Part shown: positions 37,981 through 49,259 of the stretch, piece after piece
How positions within the stretch are numbered: position 1 is the first letter of the stretch
Layout: each line of letters begins with the position of its first letter
Made by a program: the position numbers and the translations under genes
Assembly: GCF_001577265.1 (NCBI RefSeq)
Contig: NZ_CP014517.1
Coordinates: 3,694,501 to 3,758,500 of the forward strand
Source of the DNA: Variovorax sp. PAMC 28711
GTDB taxonomy: Bacteria > Pseudomonadota > Gammaproteobacteria > Burkholderiales > Burkholderiaceae_C
Reading direction: 5' to 3'
DNA: 64,000 bases
Notes under the pieces: generated by a model
Databases searched by the model: none
Seen by the model: the letters and a program-made list of their open reading frames with translations, nothing else
Told to the model about the DNA's origin: nothing

Positions 37981-38793
37981 TCACTGCTTGATGGCGATGT
38001 CCGGGTCTTCGGCGGCCCGTGCGCTGGCGGCGTTGCCGGTGGCGACGAGGTCGGGTCCGAGCGTGCGTCGACCGTCGAACACGAAGCAATCGCCGGTGTA
38101 GTGCGCGCCGCCGATCTCTTCGAAGTATTTGAGGATGCCGCCTTCGAGCTGCAGCACGTCGTCCACGCCTTCTTCGCGCATAAGGATGGCCGCCTTCTCG
38201 CAGCGGATGCCGCCGGTGCAGAAGCTCACCACGGTCTTGCCTGCGAAGGCGTCGCGGTTCGCGCGCAGGGCCGCTGGAAACTCGGTGAATTTTTCGATGC
38301 GCCAATCGATCGCGCCGTCGAACGTGCCATGGTCGACCTCGAACGCATTGCGCGTGTCCAGCATGACGACCGGCTTGCCGGCGTCGTCGTGCCCCTGGTC
38401 GAGCCAGCGCTTGAGCGTCGGCGCGTCGACCCCAGGCGCGCGCCCCGCGGCAGGCTGGATGGCGGGATGGTCCATGCGGATGATTTCGCGCTTCAGCTTG
38501 ACCAGCATGCGACGGAAGGGCTGCGTGGCCGACCAGCTTTCCTTCGTTTCGAGGTCGGCGAAGCGCGCATCGGACCGCAGCCCGTCGATGAACGCATGAA
38601 CCGACGCCGCGGCGCCGGCCAGGAACATGTTGATGCCCTCCGGCGCCAGCAGGATGGTGCCCATGAGGCCCAGCGACTGCGTCCGCGCGCGCAGGTCTTC
38701 ACGCAGCGTGTCGCCGTCGTCGATGGCCACGAACTTGTAGGCCGCGATATTCAGAATCTCTTGCACAGGACGCGATTTTAGGGACTGCCACAT
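37981..38793 (-). CDS. trhO: tRNA uridine-34 hydroxylase (rhodanese-like, YceA/TrhO)
   Basis: Oxygen-dependent hydroxylation of U34 in tRNAs, a step toward cmo5U/mo5U. Layout: an N-terminal domain with [12 protein letters not shown] and [16 protein letters not shown], then a rhodanese domain whose active-site loop [17 protein letters not shown] contains the CTGGIRCEK cysteines specific to this family, then [15 protein letters not shown]. Two starts are possible: ATG 38793 (MWQSLKSRP) or GTG 38766, nearer the conserved region. It is divergent from dnaE with a very short shared control region (35 bases). Confidence 0.93.
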   Translation of the reverse strand: MWQSLKSRPVQEILNIAAYKFVAIDDGDTLREDLRARTQSLGLMGTILLAPEGINMFLAGAAASVHAFIDGLRSDARFADLETKESWSATQPFRRMLVKLKREIIRMDHPAIQPAAGRAPGVDAPTLKRWLDQGHDDAGKPVVMLDTRNAFEVDHGTFDGAIDWRIEKFTEFPAALRANRDAFAGKTVVSFCTGGIRCEKAAILMREEGVDDVLQLEGGILKYFEEIGGAHYTGDCFVFDGRRTLGPDLVATGNAASARAAEDPDIAIKQ

Positions 38794-38828
38794 CGCATCG
38801 TGGAGTGCTCGGTTTCTACAATGGCGGG

Positions 38829-41800
38829 ATGTTTGTTCACCTGCGCCTGCACACCGAGTTTTCCGTCGTCGATGGCACCAACCGCATCGATGAAGTCGTC
38901 AAGGCCGCGGCCAAAGACAAGCAGCCCGCGCTGGCGATCACCGACCTGAACAACCTGTTCGGCGCCGTCAAGTTCTACAAGGAAGCGCGCAGCAAGGGCG
39001 TCAAGCCGGTGCTGGGCTGCGAGGTGTTCGTGGACGGTCTGGGCAAGGAGCCGGGTGCGCTCACCCGCATCGTGCTGCTGGTGCAAAACAACGAGGGCTA
39101 CCTGCACATTTCGGAGCTGCTCGCACGCGCCTGGACGCAAAACACGGGCCGCGGCCAGACCAACGCCTGCGTCAAGCGCGAGTGGCTCGAAGAATTGCAG
39201 GGCGGGTTGATCTGCCTGTCGGGCGCGCAGGCCGGGCCGCTCGGCGGCCCCTTGTTGCAGGGCAATGCGCAGCGGGCGACCGAACTCGCACTGCAACTGG
39301 CGAGCCTGTTCCCGCATCGCTTCTACATCGAGCTGCAACGTGCCGGTCGGCCTGAAGACGAGCCGCATGTGATCGCTGCCGTGCAGCTGGCAGCTCGGCT
39401 CAAGCTGCCGGTGGTGGCAACGCATCCGGTGCAGTTTCCGGTTGCTGAAGATTTCGAGGCGCACGAGGCCCGTGTCTGCATCTCCGAGGGCGAAATCCTC
39501 GGCAACCCGCGCCGCGTTCGCAAGTTCACGGCCGACCAGTATTTCAAATCGCAGGCCGAGATGGAAGCGCTGTTCGCCGATGTGCCGAGCGCCATTGCCA
39601 ACACGATCGAAATCGCGAAGCGCTGCAATTTGACGCTGGTCCTCGGCAAGCCGCAACTGCCGAACTTTCCGACGCCGATGGTTGACGGCGTGCACATGCC
39701 GATCGACGAGTTCTTCCGCGTCGAATCGTTTGAGGGCCTGGAGCAGCGTCTTGCACACCTCTACCCCGATGCGACGAAGCGCGATGCCGAGCGGCCACGC
39801 TACGTCGAGCGACTCAAGTTCGAGATCAACACGATCCTGGGCATGGGGTTCCCCGGCTACTTTTTGATCGTGGGCGACTTCATCAAATGGGCCAAGAACA
39901 ACGGCTGTCCGGTGGGTCCGGGCCGGGGCTCGGGTGCGGGGTCGCTGGTGGCCTACGCGCTGAAGATCACCGACCTCGACCCGCTCGAATACAACTTGCT
40001 TTTCGAGCGTTTCCTGAACCCCGAACGCGTGTCGATGCCCGACTTCGACATCGACTTCTGTCAGGGCAATCGCGACCGCGTGATCGACTACGTCAAGGAC
40101 AAGTACGGGCGCGATGCGGTGAGCCAGATCGCGACCTTCGGCACGATGGCGGCGCGCGCCGCCATCCGCGACGTGGGCCGCGTGCTCGACATGAGCTACA
40201 TGTTCTGCGATGGCATCAGCAAGCTGATCCCGAACAAGCCCGGCCAGCCGGTCACGATCCAGTACCCGCCCAACCCGAAGGTGGAGGGCGACAAGAACAA
40301 CTACGCCATCGAGATGGAGCCGCAGCTCGCCGCGCGCATCGAGAAGGAAGAAGAAGTGCGCATGCTGGTCGAGCTCGCGCAAAAGCTCGAAGGCATGACG
40401 CGCAACATCGGCATGCATGCGGGCGGCGTGCTCATCGCGCCCGGCAAGCTCACCGACTTCACGCCGCTCTACCAGCAGCCGGGCAGCGATTCGGCCGTGA
40501 GCCAGTACGACAAAGACGACGTGGAGGCCGTGGGCCTGGTCAAGTTCGACTTCTTGGGCCTGGCCACGCTGACGATTCTCGAGATCGCAAAAGACTTCAT
40601 CGTCGCGCGCCACAAGGGCCAGGAAAAGTTCGCCTACGAAGACATCAAGCTCGACGACGCGGCCACTTATCGCCTCTTTGCCGACGGCAAGACCGAGGCG
40701 GTGTTCCAGTTCGAATCTCGCGGCATGCAGGGCATGCTGAAAGACGCACGGCCCACCCGGCTCGAAGACCTGATCGCGCTCAACGCGCTGTACCGTCCGG
40801 GCCCGATGGACCTGATCCCCAGCTTCGTGGCGCGCAAGCACGGCCGCGAGCCGGTCGAGTATCCGCATCCGCTGGTGGCCGAGATGCTCAGCGAGACCTA
40901 CGGGATCATGGTCTACCAGGAACAGGTGATGCAGACCGCGCAGATCCTGGGCGGCTACTCGCTCGGCGGCGCCGACCTGTTGCGCCGCGCGATGGGCAAG
41001 AAGAAGCTCGAGGAAATGGCCGAGCACCGCGCCATCTTCCGCAAGGGCGCGGCGGTCAACGGCATCGTGCAGGACAAGGCCGACGAGATCTTCGACCTGA
41101 TGGAGAAGTTCGCGGGCTACGGCTTCAACAAGTCGCACGCCGCTGCGTATTCGCTGCTCGCGTATCACACCGGCTGGCTCAAGGTCCATTACACGGCCGA
41201 GTTCTTCTGCGCGAACATGACCGTGGAAATGGACGACACCGACAAGCTGAAGGTGCTGTTCGAAGACGCGCAAAAGAACTTCGGCATCACGTTCGAACCG
41301 CCGGATGTCAACAGAGGCGGCTACCGCTTCGCGCCGGTCACCGACAAGTCGATCCGTTATGGCCTCGGCGCCGTCAAGGGCACAGGCCAGCTCGCCGTCG
41401 AAGCGATCGTCAAGGCGCGCGACGGAGGCGGCCCGTTCAAGAGCCTGTTCGATTTCTGCGTGCGGGTAGACCGCCAGCGCATCAACAAGCGCACCGTCGA
41501 AGCGCTCATCAAGGCGGGCGCGTTCGACGCAATCCAGCAAAACCGTGCATCGCTCAGCGCATCGCTCGACCGCGCGTTCGACTTCGCGAGCGCGACCGAG
41601 GCCAATGCGGCGCAGGTCGACATCTTCGGCGACAGCGAGCACGGCTCGGCCGCTGCCGAACCGGCGCTGGTCGATGCCACGCCCTGGGGCGTGAAGGAGC
41701 GGCTCACGCTCGAAAAAACCGCCGTCGGTTTCTACCTCTCGGGTCATCTGTTCGACGAGGTGGCGCACGAGGTTCGGCGCTTCTGCAAGCGCGAGATCGG

Positions 41801-42341
41801 CGAGCTCATGGACAGCCGCGAGCCGCAGATCATCGCGGGCATCGTGAGCGACATGCGCGTCATCAACGGGCAGCGCGGGCGCCTCGCGATCTTCAAGCTC
41901 GACGACACCTCGGACGCGATCGACGCCACCGCCGACGAAGCCTTGATCAACGCCAACCGCAACACGCTGAAAGACGACGAGCTCGTGATCGTCAGCGGTC
42001 GTCTGCAGCCGGGGCGTGGCGGCTTCGAAGCGCGCTTCCAGGTGCAACAGGTGTGGGACCTGGCGACGGCCCGCTGCCGATTCGGCAAATTCCTGCGCGT
42101 GGCGGTGAACGGCAAGGCGCCGGACATCGCGCGGCTGGTGAAGGACTTTCCGCCGCGCACCGAATCGAGCGAGCACGGCGACCTTGTGCAGGGTCTGCCG
42201 GTGCGCCTGAGCATGGCCCGCGGCGGCGCGCAGGTCGAACTGCAATTGGGCGAGCGCGCGAAGTTCTTTCCGACCGACGCCGCGCTCGCGAGCTGGACAG
42301 CGCAAGCCGAAGCAGGCAAGGCGGCCATCGTTTACGAATGA
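38829..42341 (+). CDS. dnaE: DNA polymerase III subunit alpha
   Basis: The replicative polymerase subunit, 1170 residues, normal for DnaE. The N-terminal PHP domain begins [16 protein letters not shown], which fixes the start at 38829. The catalytic palm contains [16 protein letters not shown] and the aspartate motif [18 protein letters not shown] (near residue 404). [20 protein letters not shown], the tandem HhH region and a C-terminal OB-fold ([18 protein letters not shown]) follow. Ends at 42341 with no obvious terminator hairpin after it. Single-gene transcription unit as far as can be seen. Confidence 0.98.
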   Translation: MFVHLRLHTEFSVVDGTNRIDEVVKAAAKDKQPALAITDLNNLFGAVKFYKEARSKGVKPVLGCEVFVDGLGKEPGALTRIVLLVQNNEGYLHISELLARAWTQNTGRGQTNACVKREWLEELQGGLICLSGAQAGPLGGPLLQGNAQRATELALQLASLFPHRFYIELQRAGRPEDEPHVIAAVQLAARLKLPVVATHPVQFPVAEDFEAHEARVCISEGEILGNPRRVRKFTADQYFKSQAEMEALFADVPSAIANTIEIAKRCNLTLVLGKPQLPNFPTPMVDGVHMPIDEFFRVESFEGLEQRLAHLYPDATKRDAERPRYVERLKFEINTILGMGFPGYFLIVGDFIKWAKNNGCPVGPGRGSGAGSLVAYALKITDLDPLEYNLLFERFLNPERVSMPDFDIDFCQGNRDRVIDYVKDKYGRDAVSQIATFGTMAARAAIRDVGRVLDMSYMFCDGISKLIPNKPGQPVTIQYPPNPKVEGDKNNYAIEMEPQLAARIEKEEEVRMLVELAQKLEGMTRNIGMHAGGVLIAPGKLTDFTPLYQQPGSDSAVSQYDKDDVEAVGLVKFDFLGLATLTILEIAKDFIVARHKGQEKFAYEDIKLDDAATYRLFADGKTEAVFQFESRGMQGMLKDARPTRLEDLIALNALYRPGPMDLIPSFVARKHGREPVEYPHPLVAEMLSETYGIMVYQEQVMQTAQILGGYSLGGADLLRRAMGKKKLEEMAEHRAIFRKGAAVNGIVQDKADEIFDLMEKFAGYGFNKSHAAAYSLLAYHTGWLKVHYTAEFFCANMTVEMDDTDKLKVLFEDAQKNFGITFEPPDVNRGGYRFAPVTDKSIRYGLGAVKGTGQLAVEAIVKARDGGGPFKSLFDFCVRVDRQRINKRTVEALIKAGAFDAIQQNRASLSASLDRAFDFASATEANAAQVDIFGDSEHGSAAAEPALVDATPWGVKERLTLEKTAVGFYLSGHLFDEVAHEVRRFCKREIGELMDSREPQIIAGIVSDMRVINGQRGRLAIFKLDDTSDAIDATADEALINANRNTLKDDELVIVSGRLQPGRGGFEARFQVQQVWDLATARCRFGKFLRVAVNGKAPDIARLVKDFPPRTESSEHGDLVQGLPVRLSMARGGAQVELQLGERAKFFPTDAALASWTAQAEAGKAAIVYE

Positions 42342-42429
42342 GACAATTTGGTTTTTTAGCGAAAAAGTACTACATTTCGTCGCGGCAACACAGTAAGTCT
42401 CTTGACTTCAATCAAACAGGTCCGACGCC

Positions 42430-43296
42430 ATGCAGTGCTTTCACGATTCCGACTCGCTCGACCTGCTGGACCGCGACGCTTTCAAGTTCACTCACAAGCT
42501 GCTGGACCATCCGGCGCTGAGCCTGGAGAACCTGTCGGAAACCATTCCGGTCATGCCTCGAAACCGGGTGACCTACGCGCTGGGCAAACTGAAAAACGGC
42601 GACGGGTTCGAAGAGACTTTCAAGGTTCACCCGGTCGAGCGTTCGATCGAACAGACCCTCGAAACCCTCCGCGTGTCCGATTCTTACGTGATGGTCACCG
42701 GGCCGGAGGTGCATCCTTCGTTCAGGTCGCTCTACCGCGACTTGATCGGCGATGTCGAAATCGTGATGCAGCGGCTCGGGGTGGGTCGTCACGCGATCGA
42801 TCCGCAACTCCACCTGCTGATGGCGTCACCGGGCGGCACCACCCCGTTCCGCATGGAACGGCATTCCGCGTTTTCCATGCAGTTCCGCGGGAGTCGAGAA
42901 ATCGCGGTGTTTCCGCAGTGGGACGAGCGCGTGGTGTCGTCGGCAAACCGCGATGCCTTCGTTGCCCAATCGAACGCGCGCCTGCCCGTTCGACTGGACG
43001 CCGACACGCTGGGCAGCAAGTTCGAGTTTCATCCCGGCGAGGCGTTGCACGTGCCCTTTATTGGCGGCCATCAGGTGCGCAACGGCAGCGGTGACGTCTC
43101 GATCTCGATGTCGATCACCTTCAACACGGCGCAAAGCATGGCCTGGCGCCGCGCGATGACCTTCAACCACTACGCGCGCCGGCTCCTCGGCCGTCTCGGC
43201 ATCACGCCCAAGCCAGTCGGTCAGCACGCATGGCGCGACGGCGCCAAGTCGAGCGTATGGGGCGCGGTGTCGGGGGTGAAGCAGGCGCTGAAGTAA
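42430..43296 (+). CDS. Cupin/JmjC-like protein of unknown function
   Basis: A 288-residue protein I recognise only as cupin-like. The segment FSMQFRGSREIAVFPQWD followed later by FHPGEALHVPFIGGHQVRN is the double-stranded beta-helix core seen in Cupin_8/JmjC hydroxylases. The canonical HxD iron pair is not evident: the position before the 'QFRG' strand reads TPFRMERHSAF. Catalysis is therefore doubtful, though a non-canonical His-Glu arrangement is possible. C-terminal SMAWRRAMTFNHYARRLLGR is basic. It follows an AT-rich 88-base spacer after dnaE and converges with tolA. Confidence 0.6.
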   Translation: MQCFHDSDSLDLLDRDAFKFTHKLLDHPALSLENLSETIPVMPRNRVTYALGKLKNGDGFEETFKVHPVERSIEQTLETLRVSDSYVMVTGPEVHPSFRSLYRDLIGDVEIVMQRLGVGRHAIDPQLHLLMASPGGTTPFRMERHSAFSMQFRGSREIAVFPQWDERVVSSANRDAFVAQSNARLPVRLDADTLGSKFEFHPGEALHVPFIGGHQVRNGSGDVSISMSITFNTAQSMAWRRAMTFNHYARRLLGRLGITPKPVGQHAWRDGAKSSVWGAVSGVKQALK

Positions 43297-43307
43297 CGCC
43301 TGTTCAG

Positions 43308-44294
43308 TCAGCGCTTCGGTCGGAGCGTGATGATCAATCGCGCCGGAACCGTGCCATCAATATCGCGCGGCAACTTTCCCGTTTTCTGAAGTGCGCGCAA
43401 CGCTGCCTCGTCCCAGCTGGTTAGGCCACTGGACTTTGTCAGCGATGGCGTACCGACGATGGTTCCATCCGGCGCGAGACGAACATCGAACTCAGCGCCA
43501 GGATTGCCGTCGACCATGTCGGCCCCTGGGAATACGACGTTTGGCCGAACCGCCGCATTGACCTTTCCGCCGTAACCGCCCGACGGTCCGGATGATTTCA
43601 GTGCAGTGCCTTTCGAATCGTCCGCGCCGCTCGCGCCCGCCATGCCCTGCATTCGCTTGAGCGTCGCGGCCCGATCGGCTGCCGCCTGCTTGGCGGCGTC
43701 GGCCTTCTTGGCTTCGGCGGCAGCTTGTTGTGCCTCCGCCTTTTTGGCATCCGCTTCCTGCTTCTTCTTCGCATCGGCCAGCTTTTGCTGCTGGTCCTTC
43801 TTGCGCTCGGCCTCGTCTTCGGCGCGCTGCTTGGCCTCGAGCTCCTTCTTTTCCTGGGCCTTCTTGGCGGCCTGCTGCTGCTTCAGCTTTTCCTGCCGGT
43901 CTTCTTCCAGCTCGCGCTCGCGCTCCTTTTGTTCCTTCAGCTTCTTCTCGCGTTCAAGTGCGATGTCGGGCGCGCGCGGCGCAGGCGGCTCGGGCGTCAC
44001 CACCCGAGGTGGCGGTGGGGGGGGCGGTGGAGGCGGAGGCGTCGGAGCAGGCGGCGGTGGCGTGGGCGCCGGTGCGGGCGTTGGCGGGGCGGAAAGGCGC
44101 GGCGCGGCCAGCTGCACGGTCGACGACCACAATTCGGCTTCCACCGCATCGTCTTCCGCCTCGCGCTTCCAGCTGACGCCCCAGGTGAGGGCGGCAATCA
44201 GAAGCACGTGCGCGATCAGCGCAAAAACGATGGCGAGTGGCGTGCCGCGGGGGGGCGGTGGCGCGAACTCGGGGCGATCGGCAGCGAGCGACAT
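43308..44294 (-). CDS. tolA: Cell envelope integrity protein TolA
   Basis: A 328-residue inner-membrane protein spanning the periplasm. N-terminal anchor LAIVFALIAHVLLIAALTWG (around residue 30), a proline-rich segment (runs of five to nine Pro), a long charged alpha-helical coiled domain of Lys/Glu/Ala repeats (about residues 110-215), and a C-terminal TonB-like domain (GAEFDVRLAPDGTIVGTPSL; ALRALQKTGKLPRDID). All three TolA domains are present. Last gene of the rib-nus-tol run; tolB and pal, which usually follow, are not here. Confidence 0.93.
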   Translation of the reverse strand: MSLAADRPEFAPPPPRGTPLAIVFALIAHVLLIAALTWGVSWKREAEDDAVEAELWSSTVQLAAPRLSAPPTPAPAPTPPPPAPTPPPPPPPPPPPRVVTPEPPAPRAPDIALEREKKLKEQKERERELEEDRQEKLKQQQAAKKAQEKKELEAKQRAEDEAERKKDQQQKLADAKKKQEADAKKAEAQQAAAEAKKADAAKQAAADRAATLKRMQGMAGASGADDSKGTALKSSGPSGGYGGKVNAAVRPNVVFPGADMVDGNPGAEFDVRLAPDGTIVGTPSLTKSSGLTSWDEAALRALQKTGKLPRDIDGTVPARLIITLRPKR

Positions 44295-44298
44295 GCCT

Positions 44299-44739
<441 letters not shown>

Positions 44740-44740
44740 G

Positions 44741-45463
44741 TCAGTGACCGGTGCTGCTGCTGCTCGTGGCTGCCGCGGCCGGGTTCACGTTGGCCGACAG
44801 GTTGCGCTGCAGGATGTTGGAGAACTCTTCGATGTAGGTCTCGAGCGCGATCGCGATCTTGTCGATCTCGCGAGCAAACCGGTTGTAGCTGACCACGGCC
44901 GGGATCGCGGCGAAGAGGCCGATGGCGGTGGCGACCAGTGCCTCGGCGATGCCGGGCGCCACGGTGGCGAGCGTCACCTGCGTGAGCGAGGCCAGGCCGG
45001 TGAAGGCATGCATGATCCCCCATACCGTGCCGAACAGACCCACATAGGGCGAGACCGAGCCGACGGTGGCGAGAAACGAGAGATTCTGCTCGGCCGCATC
45101 GAGCTCCCGCTGGAAGCTGGCGCGCATCGCACGGCGGGCACCGTCGAGCAAGGTGCTGGCGTCTGTCACATGGCGCTCGCGCAGCTTCTGGTACTCGCGC
45201 ATGCCGGACGCGAAGATGCGTTCCATCGGGCCGGCGAACTTGGCATTCTGTGCGGCCGAAGAAAAGAGCTCGTTCAGGCTGGTGCCCGACCAGAACTCGC
45301 GCTCGAACTCGTCGTTGAGCGCGCGCATGCGCTTCAGCGCGAAGAACTTGCGAAAGATGGCGGCCCAGCTGGCGATCGAGACGATCACGAGCAGCAGCAC
45401 GACGAGTTGCACCACGAAGCTCGCGTGCAGCAGGAGATTGACGATGGAGAGATCTTGATTCAT
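44741..45463 (-). CDS. tolQ: TolQ (MotA/TolQ/ExbB family)
   Basis: A 240-residue, three-helix proton-channel subunit of the Tol complex needed for outer-membrane constriction at division. TM1 VVQLVVLLLVIVSIASWAAI; the conserved block FLATVGSVSPYVGLFGTVWG then MHAFTGLASLTQVTLATVAP surrounding TM2; TM3 LVATAIGLFAAIPAVVSYN. The ATG at 45463 overlaps the ybgC stop by four bases (ATGA) and gives the expected N-terminus MNQDLSIVNLLLHAS. Confidence 0.95.
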   Translation of the reverse strand: MNQDLSIVNLLLHASFVVQLVVLLLVIVSIASWAAIFRKFFALKRMRALNDEFEREFWSGTSLNELFSSAAQNAKFAGPMERIFASGMREYQKLRERHVTDASTLLDGARRAMRASFQRELDAAEQNLSFLATVGSVSPYVGLFGTVWGIMHAFTGLASLTQVTLATVAPGIAEALVATAIGLFAAIPAVVSYNRFAREIDKIAIALETYIEEFSNILQRNLSANVNPAAAATSSSSTGH

Positions 45464-45897
45464 GGCTTCTGAGGTTGAGACATGGAGCTGCCGGAGCGCT
45501 CGAGGGTTCCCGAAACTTGGGCCGGAATGCGCGCAGGACGCAAAGTGGCGGCGTCCACCCAGCCGAGCCGGATCGTGCCTTCGCAGAGAAGCACGCCTTG
45601 CTCCGTTTTTGATAGCACGCGCTGGGCGATTATCAAGGACGCGGCGCCGATTTGCTTTGCTTGGGCTGTAACCAGCAGTTCGTCGTCCAGGCGCGCGGGG
45701 CGATGGTATTTGAGCTGGGTTTCGCTCACCACGAACATGCCGCCGGTCTCGTCGCGCAGCTTGCGCTGCTCGACGCCGAGCGAGCGCAGCCATTCGGTGC
45801 GCGCGCGCTCCATGAACTTCAGGTAGTTCGCATAGAACACGATGCCACCGGCATCGGTGTCTTCCCAGTAGATGCGGATCGGAAACGTGAAGCTCAT
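45460..45897 (-). CDS. ybgC: Tol-Pal system acyl-CoA thioesterase
   Basis: A 145-residue hot-dog-fold thioesterase. The catalytic motif IRIYWEDTDAGGIVFYANYL carries the active-site aspartate, followed by KFMERARTEWLRSLG. It is the usual first gene of tol operons and may act on phospholipid acyl intermediates. ATGA overlaps join it to the aminotransferase gene before it and to tolQ after it. Confidence 0.94.
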   Translation of the reverse strand: MSFTFPIRIYWEDTDAGGIVFYANYLKFMERARTEWLRSLGVEQRKLRDETGGMFVVSETQLKYHRPARLDDELLVTAQAKQIGAASLIIAQRVLSKTEQGVLLCEGTIRLGWVDAATLRPARIPAQVSGTLERSGSSMSQPQKP

Positions 45898-47078
45898 CCG
45901 GCCAGCGCCTTCAATCGTGCGATCGCTTCCTGCAGATGTTCCATTGAACTGGCGGTCGAGAAGCGCACGAAGCGCGAGGTTTCGGCCGTGCCGAAATCGC
46001 GGCCTGGCGTGACCGCGACGTGCGCGCGCTTCATCACTTCGAAGGCGAAATCCCAGCTGCCGTCGATGCCCAGCTTCTTCGCGAAAGCGCTGCAATCGGC
46101 CCACGCGTAGAAAGCGCCATCGGGCATGACCGGCACCGCGAGGCCGAGCGCATTCAGTTGCGGAATGAACCAGTCGCGGCGCGCCTTGAACTCCGCGCGT
46201 CGGCGTTCGTACTCGGCGATGCTGTCGGCTTCGAAGCAGGCGAGGGCGGCGTGTTGCGACACGGTGCTCGCGCAGATGAACAGGTTTTGCGCGAGGCGCT
46301 CGATCACCGGGACCAACGCATCGGGCACGACCAGCCAGCCGAGGCGCCAACCGGTCATGTTGAAGTACTTGCTGAAGCTGTTGATGCTGATGACCTGGTC
46401 GTCGATGGCCAGCGCCGTCTGCGCGAACGCATCGTCGTAGGACAGGCCGAGGTAGATCTCGTCGATCAGCGTGATGCCGCCGCGCTTCGTCACCACCTCG
46501 TGGATGCGCCGCAGTTCGTCGGGGGCGATCGAGGTGCCGGTCGGGTTGGAGGGCGAGGCCAGCAGCACGCCGCGCGTCTTGCCGGTCCAGTGCGCCTCGA
46601 CCTTCTCGGCGGTGAGCTGGAAGCGCTCGGCCGCCGTGGTCGGCACCAGCACGGCGGTGCCGTCGGCTGCGCTCACGAAATGCCGGTTACACGGGTAGCT
46701 CGGGTCGGGCAGCAAAATTTCGTCGCCGACGTCGATCAGCGCGAGGCAGGCGAGTTGCAGCGCCGCCGACGCACCGGCGGTGACGACGATGCGCCGGGCT
46801 GGCACATCGACGCCGAAACGCTGGCGGTACCAGGCGCTGATGCGTTCGCGCAAGGCGTCCAGGCCCATGGCCTGCGTGTATTGCGTTGCACCTTGGCGCA
46901 CCGTGCGGGCGGCGGCTTCCTGCACCAGCGGCGGGGCGGTGAAGTCCGGCTCGCCGATGTTCAGGAAGATCATCGGGCGATCGGTGTGTGCCACCTCCCG
47001 TGCGAGGGCAGAGGCGGCCTTCGCCACCTCCATCACATAGAACGGCTCGATCTTTTCGGCCCGGCCCGAAACCCTCAT
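45894..47078 (-). CDS. Pyridoxal-phosphate aminotransferase (class I/II)
   Basis: A 394-residue fold-type I aminotransferase of the AspC-like group. Key segments: [17 protein letters not shown], the cofactor-phosphate region [31 protein letters not shown], the aspartate in [13 protein letters not shown], and the PLP-binding lysine in [16 protein letters not shown], ending with the substrate arginine in [15 protein letters not shown]. The substrate is not resolvable (aspartate, branched-chain or aromatic). ATG 47078 overlaps the nusB stop by four bases, and its stop overlaps ybgC. Confidence 0.92.
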   Translation of the reverse strand: MRVSGRAEKIEPFYVMEVAKAASALAREVAHTDRPMIFLNIGEPDFTAPPLVQEAAARTVRQGATQYTQAMGLDALRERISAWYRQRFGVDVPARRIVVTAGASAALQLACLALIDVGDEILLPDPSYPCNRHFVSAADGTAVLVPTTAAERFQLTAEKVEAHWTGKTRGVLLASPSNPTGTSIAPDELRRIHEVVTKRGGITLIDEIYLGLSYDDAFAQTALAIDDQVISINSFSKYFNMTGWRLGWLVVPDALVPVIERLAQNLFICASTVSQHAALACFEADSIAEYERRRAEFKARRDWFIPQLNALGLAVPVMPDGAFYAWADCSAFAKKLGIDGSWDFAFEVMKRAHVAVTPGRDFGTAETSRFVRFSTASSMEHLQEAIARLKALAG

Positions 47079-47629
47079 GGACGGGCTTTGCCGCTGGCGC
47101 GGTCGGCTTCGACCTCGGCAGCACGCAGTTGGGGCGCCAGGCTGTTGAGCACCGCGTTCACGTACTTGTGGCCGTCGGTGCCGCCGAATTCCTTGGCGAG
47201 CTCGATGCATTCGTTGAGCACCACGCGCCACGGCACATCGAGGCAATGCTGGAATTCGTACACGCCGATCCACATCACCGCATGCTCGATCGGCGAGATG
47301 CGTTCCATCTCGCGATCGAGCAGCGGAAGAATCAGGACGTCCAGCTGCGCGGCGCTTTCGATGCAGCCGTGCAGCAAGGCGTCGTAGTGCGCCGCGTCGG
47401 CCTTGTGGAATCCCGCGAGGTCGCGCGTGAACGCATCGATCGCTGCCGCGTCGTTGCCGCCCACCAGATGCTGGTAAAGCGCCTGCACTGCGAATTCGCG
47501 CGCGCGGCTGCGGTTGGACTTGGCCGATGCCTTGCGCACGCCGGTGCTGGTGAGACCGGAGCGCGACTGGCGCGCTTTCGGGTCGTGATTCGGGGCGCCT
47601 GCGGCGGGAGTGGTGGTGTCGTCGGTCAT
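47075..47629 (-). CDS. nusB: Transcription antitermination factor NusB
   Basis: A 184-residue protein; the NusB fold occupies about residues 40-170 ([73 protein letters not shown]). It acts with NusE/S10 in rRNA antitermination. A ~35-residue basic, disordered N-terminal extension is present. Placement right after ribH is the common proteobacterial order. Gap to ribH five bases. Confidence 0.95.
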   Translation of the reverse strand: MTDDTTTPAAGAPNHDPKARQSRSGLTSTGVRKASAKSNRSRAREFAVQALYQHLVGGNDAAAIDAFTRDLAGFHKADAAHYDALLHGCIESAAQLDVLILPLLDREMERISPIEHAVMWIGVYEFQHCLDVPWRVVLNECIELAKEFGGTDGHKYVNAVLNSLAPQLRAAEVEADRASGKARP

Positions 47630-47634
47630 GGAGA

Positions 47635-48099
47635 TCAGGTCAGGTCGGCCACGAGGCGCGCCATTTCAACCGCTACGCGTGCCGCATCGCGGCCCTTGTC
47701 GGTCTGGCGCGCCACGGCTTGTTCGAGGTTTTCGGTGGTGAGGATCGCGTTGGCGATGGGCAGGCGGTAGTCGAGGGCAACGCGGCTCACCGAGGCACCG
47801 GACTCGTTGGCGACCAGCTCGAAATGATACGTCTCGCCGCGGATGATGCAGCCCAGCGCCACGAGCGCGTGGTAACCGCCGCGCTCGGCCAGCGCCTGCA
47901 GCGCGATCGGCACTTCGAGCGCGCCGGGCACATGCACGTGATCGATGTCGTTGGCCGTCACGCCGAGCGTTTCGAGCTCGGCCAGGCAGGCCGTCGCCAG
48001 TGCATCGGTGATGTCGGCATTGAAGCGCGCCTGCACGATGCCGATGCGAAGACCCGTTCCGTTGAGCGGCGCTTCGGCGCCCTTGTTGGCATGCAGCAT
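47635..48099 (-). CDS. ribH: 6,7-dimethyl-8-ribityllumazine synthase
   Basis: Condenses 5-amino-6-ribitylaminouracil with the four-carbon product of RibB, the penultimate step of riboflavin synthesis. 154 residues. Seen: [37 protein letters not shown], and the catalytic strand [20 protein letters not shown], where the histidine after RGET is the expected proton donor. ATG at 48099 gives the short N-terminus [11 protein letters not shown]. Between ribBX (five bases) and nusB (five bases). Confidence 0.96.
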   Translation of the reverse strand: MLHANKGAEAPLNGTGLRIGIVQARFNADITDALATACLAELETLGVTANDIDHVHVPGALEVPIALQALAERGGYHALVALGCIIRGETYHFELVANESGASVSRVALDYRLPIANAILTTENLEQAVARQTDKGRDAARVAVEMARLVADLT

Positions 48100-48104
48100 G
48101 TGGA

Positions 48105-49259
48105 TCAGTCTTTGGTGATGTAGCCGGCGATCTCGAGGCCGTAGCCCGCCGCCATGCTCGGCATGCGACGCGGCGTGCCGAGCAGGTTCATTTTGCGCAC
48201 GCCGCATTCGCGCAGGATCTGCGCACCGATGCCGTAGCTGCGCAGGTCCATGCGACCGCGCTCGGGGGCTTGCGCCGGGCGCGCCGTGCCGTCGAATTGC
48301 GCAAGCAGCTCGGCGCCCGATTCACCGCAGTTCACCAGCACCGCCACGCCTTTGCCTTCCTTGGCGATGTACGCGAGGCTGGAGTCGAGGCCCCAGGAAT
48401 GCAACGAGCGATTGACCTCGAGTGCATCCAGCACCGAGAGCGGTTCATGCACGCGCACGGCGACGGTTTCGTCGGGCGACCAGGTGCCGCGCACCAGCGC
48501 CAGGTGCACGCCATGGCTCGGCTTGTCCGTGAAGGCATGGGCGGTGAACCAGCCGGCAGTGGTCTGGATCTCGCGCACGCCGACTTTTTCGACCAGCGAT
48601 TCGTTGCGGCTGCGGTGCTCGATGAGCGCTGCGATGGTGCCGATCTTGAGGCCGTGCTCGGCCGCGAACACTTGGAGGTCCGGCAGGCGCGCCATCGTGC
48701 CGTCTTCGTTCATCACTTCGCAGATCACCGATGCGGGCGAGCAGCCCGCCATGGCGGCCAGGTCGCAGCCGGCTTCGGTGTGGCCGGCCCGCATCAGCAC
48801 GCCGCCATCGACCGCCTGCAGCGGAAAGATGTGGCCGGGCTGGACCAGGTCGGCCGCGACGGCGTCGCGTGCCACGGCGGCCTGCACGGTGCGCGCGCGG
48901 TCGGCGGCCGAGATGCCGGTCGTCACGCCTTCGGCCGCTTCGATCGACACGGTGAACGCTGTCGAATGCTTGGCGCCGTTGCGCGTCACCATCGGTGGCA
49001 ATTGCAGTCGTTCGCACATATCGCGCGACAACGTGAGGCAGATCAGCCCGCGCGCATGGCGCGCCATGAAGTTGATCGACTCGGCGGTGATGTGGTCGGC
49101 GGCGATCACGATGTCGCCTTCGTTCTCGCGGTCTTCCTCGTCGACCAGGATCACCATGCGGCCCGCGCGCAGTTCCTCGACGATTTCCTCGACCGGCGAA
49201 ATCGGTGCGGCGGCCCGGCCGCTGCGGGAGGCCGAGATCGGTGTGACGGAGGCATTCAT
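48105..49259 (-). CDS. ribBA: RibB fused to degenerate GTP cyclohydrolase II domain (RibBX type)
   Basis: 384 residues. The N-terminal half is 3,4-dihydroxy-2-butanone-4-phosphate synthase: [34 protein letters not shown], and [20 protein letters not shown] with [11 protein letters not shown] are the intact catalytic segments. The C-terminal half aligns with GTP cyclohydrolase II but lacks its zinc cysteines: the SECLTGD…LRCDCG region reads [20 protein letters not shown], and the catalytic QEGRGIGL loop is missing. So only the RibB activity is expected, and a separate RibA must be encoded elsewhere. Overlaps ribE by four bases. Confidence 0.93.
   Translation of the reverse strand: MNASVTPISASRSGRAAAPISPVEEIVEELRAGRMVILVDEEDRENEGDIVIAADHITAESINFMARHARGLICLTLSRDMCERLQLPPMVTRNGAKHSTAFTVSIEAAEGVTTGISAADRARTVQAAVARDAVAADLVQPGHIFPLQAVDGGVLMRAGHTEAGCDLAAMAGCSPASVICEVMNEDGTMARLPDLQVFAAEHGLKIGTIAALIEHRSRNESLVEKVGVREIQTTAGWFTAHAFTDKPSHGVHLALVRGTWSPDETVAVRVHEPLSVLDALEVNRSLHSWGLDSSLAYIAKEGKGVAVLVNCGESGAELLAQFDGTARPAQAPERGRMDLRSYGIGAQILRECGVRKMNLLGTPRRMPSMAAGYGLEIAGYITKD

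Noticed and set aside
38778..42305. 1175-codon open frame antisense to dnaE
   Set aside because: dnaE is unmistakable; the antisense translation has only low-complexity His/Arg/Glu character.
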